From the NCBI GenBank assembly GCA_947177595.1, contig CAMWUZ010000113.1, positions 1 through 5,869 on the forward strand: a stretch of DNA of 5,869 nucleotides, given 5' to 3'. Below the pieces are notes generated by a model. The model saw only the letters and a program-made list of their open reading frames with translations. It was not told the origin of the DNA and did no database searches. The translations under genes were made by a program, and so were the position numbers. Source of the DNA: an uncultured Porphyromonadaceae bacterium. Lineage in GTDB: Bacteria > Bacteroidota > Bacteroidia > Bacteroidales > Muribaculaceae. The stretch's first letter is position 1; the number at the start of each line of letters is the position of its first letter. Of the stretch, positions 1 through 4,115 are shown piece by piece.

Positions 1-201
1 ATCGTCAACAAGACACTCATATATTGATGAATTCAGCTGATCCGGTGTGATACCGTAGCCGGAAGTGGCGTTTGCCTGAGGATCAGCATCCACAATAAGC
101 ACTTTTTTACCGGCAGCCGCGAGAGAGGCGCCCAAATTGATTGTGGTGGTGGTTTTGCCAACACCACCCTTCTGGTTGGCAATTGCGATGATTCTACCCA
201 T
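1..201 (-). CDS. parA: ParA/Soj chromosome-partitioning ATPase, N-terminal part (runs off the left edge)
   Basis: This is the first 67 codons of a ParA/Soj (MinD-like, deviant Walker A) ATPase; no stop occurs before the window edge, so the 3' part is missing only because of the cut. The translation begins MGRIIAIANQKGGVGKTTT. The deviant Walker A motif KGGVGKTT is at residues 11-18, with signature lysine K11 and catalytic-type lysine K16. The Walker A' stretch VLIVDADPQ is at 34-42, with D38 and D40, followed by N44, A45 and T46. Proteins of this family bind ATP, dimerise on DNA and, with ParB bound at parS, move replicated origins apart. The start at 201 is firm because the family begins a few residues before the first beta strand, and a promoter -7 element lies just upstream. 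No Shine-Dalgarno is visible. ParB usually follows ParA, but it would lie outside the window. Chromosomal Soj is more likely than a plasmid ParA given the housekeeping neighbours; that is an inference. Confidence 0.95.
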   Translation of the reverse strand, partial: MGRIIAIANQKGGVGKTTTTINLGASLAAAGKKVLIVDADPQANATSGYGITPDQLNSSIYECLVDD

Positions 202-219
202 TCTGTATTAATTTTTATG

Positions 220-252
220 CAAAAGTAATATTAATAATGAGTATCACACAAC
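220..252 (-). promoter_or_regulatory. Candidate parA promoter (Bacteroidetes -33/-7 type)
   Basis: On the minus strand TACTTTTG (220-227) matches the Bacteroidetes -7 consensus TAnnTTTG exactly. A GTTG at 249-252 lies 21 nt further upstream, within the usual 19-21 nt spacing for the TTTG/TTG -33 element. Transcription would start around 213, giving a leader of about 12 nt before the ATG at 201. This suggests parA has its own promoter even though queA lies upstream on the same strand. The match was made by eye. Confidence 0.6.
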
Positions 253-275
253 TAACCCCACTCCCAAAATGAGTT

Positions 276-308
276 AAATGTTTATAACCTCAGTGAAATG
301 TTAATAAC
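276..308. repeat. Two 13-bp direct repeats, 20-bp period, upstream of parA
   Basis: AAATGTTTATAAC (276-288) and AAATGTTAATAAC (296-308) differ at one base and start exactly 20 bp apart, close to two helical turns, so both copies would face the same side of the DNA. Short arms GAGTTA (271-276) and TAACTC (305-310) flank them as an inverted repeat. The array sits between the queA stop codon and the parA promoter. It could be an operator or could contribute to a weak 3' structure for queA. It does not resemble the parS consensus or DnaA boxes. Because it is AT-rich, chance similarity is possible. Confidence 0.4.
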
Positions 309-314
309 TCAAAT

Positions 315-1523
315 CTATAGAAGCAGCTCAGCATCACCGTAGCTCAGAAATCTGAAACCCGACTGCACCGCATAATCATACATCCGCCGCCAGTCACCGC
401 CGGTAAATGCCGATACAAGTAATAGCAATGTTGATTTCGGCTGATGAAAATTAGTAACCATTCCTTTGACAATTCTGTATTTATATCCGGGGGCGATGAT
501 GATTCTCGTCGAAGCTACCAGCCTGTCAAGTTTTTTGGAACGCATATAATCCAGAAGATTTTTCATTGACTCGGCTACCGGAATATCTGGATGATCGGCA
601 GAATAAGGATACCACTGCGGCACCTCATCAGGTATGATACCCTGACCGCACATACAACCTAAATGATACAGACTTTCTAAAGTGCGCACGGAAGTGGTGC
701 CAACGGCTATGACTGTAGATTTACTTTCAGCCAGTTTCTCTATCAGATCTTTTTCAACGCTGATAAACTCACTGTGCATCTCATGCTCCCCCACAGTGTC
801 ACTCTTTACCGGCGCAAAAGTACCGGCACCTACATGAAGGGTCAGTTCCCGGCATTCTATCCCTTTAGCTTTTAATGACTCGAAAAGCGCCGGAGTGAAA
901 TGGAGGCCTGCTGTGGGAGCGGCTACAGAGCCTTCTATTCTCGAATACACCGTCTGATAATCCTGCGAATCGCTCTGCTCGGTATTTCTGTTTAGATAAG
1001 GAGGTATAGGTATTTCACCGGCTGCCTGAATTATTGAGCTGAAAGTTACTGATGAATCATTCCAGTTGAACTTTACTATCGAGGCATTCCCCTCCTTGGC
1101 TATACGCTCCGCACACAGTTCCACCTCCCTTCCGTCGATATCAAGAGTCATTGTCAGCCCCCCCGATTTCCATCTTTTGGAATTGCCCACGAAGCATATC
1201 CATGAGCATCCGGTTGTAGAAGCGAACGATCTCTCGTAGTCCGACGGATTTTCCGGCTCCAGGCAAAAAATTTCGATTCTGGCTCCCGACCCTGGTTTAT
1301 GAAACTGCATACGCGCATTGATTACCCTGGTATTGTTGGCTATCAGAAGAGTATCACACGGCAGAAGCTCCGGCAGCTCGCAGAAAATCCGCTCCTCTAA
1401 TTCACCGTCGGAATGTCTCACAAGCAACCGGCATCGGTCGCGTTGCTCAAGCGGATGTCTGGCTATAAGCTCATCCGGCAGATTATAGTCAAAATCTTCT
1501 ATATCAAGTTCTCGTGGATTCAT
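315..1523 (-). CDS. queA: S-adenosylmethionine:tRNA ribosyltransferase-isomerase (QueA), long Bacteroidetes form
   Basis: QueA transfers and isomerises the ribosyl moiety of S-adenosylmethionine onto the preQ1 base at position 34 of tRNAs with GUN anticodons, giving epoxyqueuosine in the queuosine pathway; it is cytoplasmic. From the chosen start (402 aa) the family motifs appear in order: GSVAAPTAGLHF at 198-209, HVGAGTF at 230-236, GEHEMHSE at 245-252, GTTSVRTLES at 275-284, TNFHQPKSTLLLLVSAF at 357-373 and FLSYGDAELL near the C-terminus. The reading frame is open to an ATG at 1574, but those 17 extra residues look unlike the family. A -7 promoter element at 1555-1562 would place the transcription start downstream of 1574, so 1523 is preferred. 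The protein is roughly 50 aa longer than E. coli QueA. The extra length falls partly in a region at about 290-325 before the TNFHQP motif and partly around residues 80-150. From memory, Bacteroides species carry this long form as well as a shorter canonical QueA, so a divergent paralogue is possible. Confidence 0.93.
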   Translation of the reverse strand: MNPRELDIEDFDYNLPDELIARHPLEQRDRCRLLVRHSDGELEERIFCELPELLPCDTLLIANNTRVINARMQFHKPGSGARIEIFCLEPENPSDYERSFASTTGCSWICFVGNSKRWKSGGLTMTLDIDGREVELCAERIAKEGNASIVKFNWNDSSVTFSSIIQAAGEIPIPPYLNRNTEQSDSQDYQTVYSRIEGSVAAPTAGLHFTPALFESLKAKGIECRELTLHVGAGTFAPVKSDTVGEHEMHSEFISVEKDLIEKLAESKSTVIAVGTTSVRTLESLYHLGCMCGQGIIPDEVPQWYPYSADHPDIPVAESMKNLLDYMRSKKLDRLVASTRIIIAPGYKYRIVKGMVTNFHQPKSTLLLLVSAFTGGDWRRMYDYAVQSGFRFLSYGDAELLL

Positions 1524-1554
1524 CAACAGGATATTTATGCATTCTAAAGCGCTG

Positions 1555-1562
1555 CAAAGGTA
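1555..1562 (-). promoter_or_regulatory. Candidate -7 element of the queA promoter
   Basis: The minus strand reads TACCTTTG, an exact match to the Bacteroidetes -7 consensus TAnnTTTG, 32 nt upstream of the queA ATG at 1523. No good TTTG appears 19-21 nt upstream; that position reads GTTA and overlaps the opposing -7 element at 1583-1590. The predicted transcription start (about 1548) excludes the longer frame that begins at 1574. Confidence 0.5.
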
Positions 1563-1582
1563 ATAAATCCACAAAAAAGAAG

Positions 1583-1590
1583 TAACTTTG
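1583..1590 (+). promoter_or_regulatory. Candidate -7 element of the ABC-F/Dabb operon promoter
   Basis: TAACTTTG matches TAnnTTTG exactly and points toward the ABC-F gene. Transcription would start near 1597, leaving a leader of about 88 nt before the ATG at 1685. No TTTG is present at the expected -33 position (about 1559-1563); that stretch is instead the -7 element of the opposing queA promoter. Confidence 0.5.
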
Positions 1591-1593
1591 CAC

Positions 1594-1642
1594 TCTGTTT
1601 TTCAGAACAGATCTTTTTTGTGTCGGATATGCAGCAGCATAT
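1594..1642 (+). promoter_or_regulatory. Leader of the ABC-F gene with two small hairpins (possible attenuator)
   Basis: TCTGTT (1594-1599) and AACAGA (1606-1611) can pair around a 6-nt loop, followed at once by a T-rich run (TCTTTTTTG, 1612-1620). A second hairpin has arms ATATGC (1627-1632) and GCATAT (1637-1642). The first hairpin plus T-run looks like a weak intrinsic terminator in the untranslated leader. The stem is only 6 bp and AT-rich, so termination is uncertain. Confidence 0.25.
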
Positions 1643-1661
1643 ATTGAACGCAAACCGATAG
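1629..1661 (+). CDS. Possible 10-residue leader peptide upstream of the ABC-F gene
   Basis: An ATG at 1629 opens a 10-codon frame reading MQQHILNANR and ending in TAG at 1659-1661, 23 nt before the ABC-F start. It lies inside the predicted leader, and its ATG is within the stem of the second small hairpin. Some antibiotic-resistance ABC-F genes are controlled by translated leader peptides, which is the only reason to list it. There is no clear ribosome binding site (only CGGA close by), and a frame this short is expected by chance. Confidence 0.15.
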   Translation: MQQHILNANR

Positions 1662-1684
1662 ATTGAAATCACAAGATAACATAT

Positions 1685-3301
1685 ATGATAGCTGTCAACA
1701 ATTTAGGCATCCAGTTCGGTAAAAGGGTGCTCTTTCAGGATGTTAACATGAAGTTCACACCGGGCAACTGCTACGGTATCATCGGTGCAAACGGTGCTGG
1801 TAAATCCACACTTATGCGTATGCTCAGCGGGCAGCTCTCCCCTACCCACGGCACTATTTCCCAGGGACCTGGAGAGAGATTGAGCGTGCTTGAGCAGGAC
1901 CACTTCAAGTTTGATGACTTCACTGTTATGGACACCGTCCTGCAAGGTCACACCGTTCTTTGGGACATAATGAAAGAGAAAGATGCTCTTTACGCTAAAG
2001 AGGATTTCTCGGATGCCGACGGCATCAGGGCATCGGAGCTTGAAGAAAAGTTTGCTGAACTTGAAGGCTGGAATGCCGAAAGCGATGCGGCGGCACTGTT
2101 GAGCGGGCTCGGCATAAAAGAGGACAAGCACTATATGCTCATGAAAGACCTTAGCGGTAACGAAAAGGTGCGCGTACTGCTTGCCAAGGCTCTTTTCGGA
2201 AACCCTGACAACCTGCTTCTTGACGAGCCCACAAACGACCTTGACCTTGAAACCGTTGCTTGGCTTGAAAACTACCTCTCCAATTTTGAAAATACCGTGC
2301 TTGTGGTTTCCCACGACCGCCACTTCCTTGACGCCGTATCCACACACACTCTCGATATTGATTATAATAAGGTGTCGCTGTTTGCCGGTAACTACAGTTT
2401 CTGGTACGAATCAAGCCAGCTTGCTCTCAAGCAGCAGCAACAGCAGAACAAGAAAGCAGAGGAGAAGAGAAAAGAGCTTCTGGAATTTATTCAGCGTTTC
2501 AGTGCGAATGTGGCTAAGTCTAAGCAGACCACGAGCCGTAAAAAGATGCTCGAAAAACTCAATATCGAGGAAATTCAGCCTTCGAGCCGTCGCTACCCGG
2601 GCATCATCTTCACTCCCGAGAGAGAGCCGGGCAACAAGATTCTTGAGGTGCACGGACTCACTGCAAGTGTTGATGGAGAAATTCTTTTCAAGGATGTCAA
2701 CTTCCAGATTGAAAAAGGCGACAAAGTCGCTTTCCTCAGCCGCGACCCCCGCGCTATGACTGCCCTTTTTGAAATCATCAACGGTAACCGTAAAGCGGAT
2801 GAAGGCACATTTGACTGGGGACAGACAATCACCACGGCATATCTTCCCCTTGACAACTCCGATTTTTTCAATACCGACCTCAACCTCGTTGACTGGCTGT
2901 GTCAGTTCAGCAACGACTCCAGTGAGATTTATCTGAAAGGCTTCCTCGGTAAGATGCTCTTTTCGGGAGAGGAAGTTTTAAAGAAAGCGTCGGTGCTCTC
3001 CGGTGGTGAGAAAATGAGATGCATGATTGCAAGAATGATGCTGAAAGATGCCAATACACTCGTGCTTGACTCACCGACAAACCACCTTGACCTTGAATCA
3101 ATACAGGCGTTTAACAACACCTTGCGCTCATTCAAAGGCAACATCCTGCTCTCGAGCCATGACCACGAGTTCATTCAGACTGTATGCAACAGAATTATTG
3201 AGCTCACGCCAAACGGCATTATCGACAAGATGATGGACTACGATGATTACGTTACCGACGAAAAAGTACTTGCTGCAAGAGAACGTCTTTATACCAAATA
3301 A
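1685..3301 (+). CDS. ABC-F family ATPase, YbiT-like, with a degenerate second nucleotide-binding domain
   Basis: This is a 538-aa soluble twin-ABC protein without membrane segments. ABC-F proteins bind the ribosomal E site and act in translation or antibiotic protection. Length and several segments (LFGNPDNLLLDEPTNDLD, SRFSANxxKSxQxTSR-type linker, SSRRYPGIIF) recall E. coli YbiT rather than EttA, Uup or resistance types. NBD1 has Walker A GANGAGKST at 34-42, an atypical signature LSGNE at 156-160, Walker B LLLDEPTND at 177-185 with E181, and switch H210. A charged, glutamine-rich helical linker spans about 245-300, where ABC-F proteins carry the tRNA-interacting segment. NBD2 has a normal signature LSGGE at 438-442 and switch H492. 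Its Walker A position reads SRDPRAMT (352-359) with no glycine pattern and Met for Lys, and its Walker B reads LDSPTN, with Ser463 in place of the catalytic Glu. There is no Shine-Dalgarno; the start fits the family N-terminus. It is probably cotranscribed with the Dabb gene 3 bp downstream. Confidence 0.95.
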   Translation: MIAVNNLGIQFGKRVLFQDVNMKFTPGNCYGIIGANGAGKSTLMRMLSGQLSPTHGTISQGPGERLSVLEQDHFKFDDFTVMDTVLQGHTVLWDIMKEKDALYAKEDFSDADGIRASELEEKFAELEGWNAESDAAALLSGLGIKEDKHYMLMKDLSGNEKVRVLLAKALFGNPDNLLLDEPTNDLDLETVAWLENYLSNFENTVLVVSHDRHFLDAVSTHTLDIDYNKVSLFAGNYSFWYESSQLALKQQQQQNKKAEEKRKELLEFIQRFSANVAKSKQTTSRKKMLEKLNIEEIQPSSRRYPGIIFTPEREPGNKILEVHGLTASVDGEILFKDVNFQIEKGDKVAFLSRDPRAMTALFEIINGNRKADEGTFDWGQTITTAYLPLDNSDFFNTDLNLVDWLCQFSNDSSEIYLKGFLGKMLFSGEEVLKKASVLSGGEKMRCMIARMMLKDANTLVLDSPTNHLDLESIQAFNNTLRSFKGNILLSSHDHEFIQTVCNRIIELTPNGIIDKMMDYDDYVTDEKVLAARERLYTK

Positions 3302-3304
3302 ACT

Positions 3305-3598
3305 ATGGTCAAGCATATTGTAACATTCAAACTCTCGGGCACTCCCGCCGAAAGACTTTCATACGCCACTAAGTTTAAGGAAGCGCTTGAGGCACTCCCC
3401 TCCAAAATTTCCGTGCTCGAATCTATTGAGGTGGGTATCAACAGCAATCCGGCGGAAGACTGGGATATCGTTCTCACTGCGGTTGTTCCCACTATGTCTG
3501 ATGTTGCCGTTTATGCAAAGCATCCCGACCATGTTGCGGCTGCTGCGATAATCGCCCCGGTGAAAGAATCACGCGCCTGTGTTGACTACGAATTCTGA
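3305..3598 (+). CDS. Dabb (stress-responsive alpha/beta-barrel) domain protein
   Basis: This is a 97-aa single-domain protein of the Dabb family, ferredoxin-like folds that usually form dimeric barrels. The family opening is seen as MVKHIVTFKL with H4. A helical segment follows at about 15-32, then strands at about 36-47 and DWDIVLTA at 52-59, then the conserved Y-x-x-HPDH block with Y70, H73, P74 and H76. The function of bacterial Dabb proteins is mostly unknown; some relatives are aromatic cyclases or stress-induced plant proteins, so no substrate can be assigned. It begins 3 bp after the ABC-F stop without its own promoter or Shine-Dalgarno, which suggests cotranscription and perhaps translational coupling. 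Its last 13 nt overlap the 3' end of the opposing PD-(D/E)xK gene, so no ordinary terminator fits between them. Confidence 0.88.
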   Translation: MVKHIVTFKLSGTPAERLSYATKFKEALEALPSKISVLESIEVGINSNPAEDWDIVLTAVVPTMSDVAVYAKHPDHVAAAAIIAPVKESRACVDYEF

Positions 3599-4071
3599 TT
3601 CGCTGCTATAACAGAATCATAATCTGGCACCTCCGGAATAAACGTATAACTATTGCTGCCGTTGAACCGGCAGCAATAGTGCTTCATTCCGTTGCTCACG
3701 ATAAGTATGTTCGCCCCGAGCACCATGTTATAGCGGGCTATCTGGTCAAACACCTGCTGGGTTATCTCCACATTCGGTGCCTTATACTCAACAATCGCGA
3801 TAGGTTTAAGAGACTGGTTATACACTATCGTGTCGCATCTTCTTATCATGCCGTTAAGCCTTATTCCAACCTCATTGGCAATAAGGGCGGATTTGTAGCC
3901 CTTGGCGCTTATCAGCCAGGATATGAAATTCTGACGCACCCATTCCTCAGGAGTCAGTGCCACCCATTTCTTTCTCAAAGGGTCATGAATATCACACCCC
4001 CTTTTGCCGCGGCGCACCCGCTGCACACTCTGCGGCAGATTCAAAACCGGAAAAATAAAATCAGATTGCAT
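3586..4071 (-). CDS. Stand-alone HsdR N-terminal-like PD-(D/E)xK domain protein
   Basis: This 161-aa protein matches the type I restriction enzyme R-subunit N-terminal domain (HsdR_N_2-like), a PD-(D/E)xK nuclease fold. It lacks the helicase part, and there are no hsdM or hsdS genes nearby. Likely active-site residues are E67 (ANEVG), D80 (RRCDTIVY) and E95/K97 (IVEYKAP); all are present, so catalysis is plausible but unproven. The segments LTPEEWVRQNFISWL (about 40-54) and SNGMKHYCCRF (about 127-137) are, from memory, conserved in Bacteroidetes homologues, often found next to holA. The frame is open to an ATG at 4125, but the ATG at 4071 is chosen: AGGAG lies 5 nt upstream, the family begins about here, and the longer form would read through the palindrome and overlap holA. 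A perfect 13-bp-stem hairpin lies inside the gene near its 3' end. Nuclease activity, DNA repair or a non-catalytic role are all open. Confidence 0.85.
   Translation of the reverse strand: MQSDFIFPVLNLPQSVQRVRRGKRGCDIHDPLRKKWVALTPEEWVRQNFISWLISAKGYKSALIANEVGIRLNGMIRRCDTIVYNQSLKPIAIVEYKAPNVEITQQVFDQIARYNMVLGANILIVSNGMKHYCCRFNGSNSYTFIPEVPDYDSVIAANQNS
3649..3680. repeat. Perfect 13-bp-stem hairpin inside the PD-(D/E)xK gene, 50 bp past the Dabb stop
   Basis: The arms ACTATTGCTGCCG (3649-3661) and CGGCAGCAATAGT (3668-3680) are exact reverse complements around a 6-nt loop, TTGAAC. Transcripts from either strand can fold it. On the plus strand it is the first strong structure after the Dabb stop codon at 3598, so it may end or stabilise the ABC-F/Dabb mRNA. 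No T-run follows on the plus strand; on the minus strand a moderately T-rich stretch follows (TTATACGTTTATT). On the minus strand it encodes part of the CCRFNGSNS segment. Confidence 0.7.
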
Positions 4072-4076
4072 CGCTA

Positions 4077-4081
4077 CTCCT
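4077..4081 (-). promoter_or_regulatory. Shine-Dalgarno AGGAG for the PD-(D/E)xK gene
   Basis: AGGAG on the minus strand ends 5 nt before the ATG at 4071. It is the only convincing Shine-Dalgarno sequence in the window, unusual for a Bacteroidetes-type genome, and it decides the start in favour of 4071 over 4125. Confidence 0.6.
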
Positions 4082-4082
4082 A

Positions 4083-4108
4083 ATTTTTGCGTAAATTTAC
4101 GCAAAAAT
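4083..4108. repeat. Perfect 26-bp palindrome between the PD-(D/E)xK gene and holA
   Basis: Each 13-bp half reads ATTTTTGCGTAAA from its outer end, with no spacer, so the whole element is a perfect inverted repeat. It fills most of the 44-bp gap between the two divergent start codons (4071 and 4116). It also contains promoter-like sequence: the minus strand reads TATTTTTG at 4102-4109, an exact TAnnTTTG match facing the PD-(D/E)xK gene, and the centre TAAATTTA (4092-4099) is one base off this element on both strands. An operator for a dimeric regulator acting on both genes is a reasonable guess. Confidence 0.75.
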
Positions 4109-4109
4109 A
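4102..4109 (-). promoter_or_regulatory. Candidate -7 element for the PD-(D/E)xK gene
   Basis: TATTTTTG on the minus strand fits TAnnTTTG exactly and would start transcription around 4095, about 24 nt before the ATG at 4071. It lies within the right arm of the palindrome. No TTTG is found 19-21 nt upstream, so the assignment rests on the -7 element alone. The same region on the plus strand has only near-matches for holA (AATTTTTG at 4082-4089, TAAATTTA at 4092-4099). Confidence 0.35.
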
Positions 4110-4115
4110 ATCTAT

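Noticed and set aside
249..310. parS or DnaA-box cluster next to parA.
   Set aside because: No site resembles the parS palindrome with a central CACGTG, and nothing matches TTATCCACA; the repeats here are a different AT-rich sequence.
1524..1574. N-terminal extension of QueA by 17 residues to an upstream ATG at 1574.
   Set aside because: The extra residues (MWIYYLCSALECINILL) are unlike the family N-terminus, and the -7 element at 1555-1562 would put the transcription start downstream of that ATG.
1703..2347. A 214-codon minus-strand open frame inside the ABC-F gene.
   Set aside because: It is the complement of the conserved NBD1 coding region; its product has no recognisable domain and no start signals.
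2431..2455. CAG/CAA-type short repeat encoding a run of five glutamines in the ABC-F linker.
   Set aside because: It is short, mixed in codons and lies in the charged helical linker where low complexity is common; there is no sign of a functional repeat.
2181..2759. A 192-codon plus-strand frame overlapping the ABC-F gene.
   Set aside because: It is an out-of-frame reading of the ABC-F sequence, with long Ser/Arg/Leu-rich stretches typical of a shadow frame.
3586..4071. A type I restriction-modification system.
   Set aside because: Only the HsdR N-terminal domain is present; there is no helicase region, methyltransferase or specificity gene in the window, and the neighbours are housekeeping genes.
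3679..4083. A 134-codon open frame on the plus strand opposite the PD-(D/E)xK gene.
   Set aside because: It is fully antisense to a gene with recognisable family motifs and a Shine-Dalgarno, its product resembles nothing known to me, and it is rich in His and Tyr as expected from the complement of the real frame.
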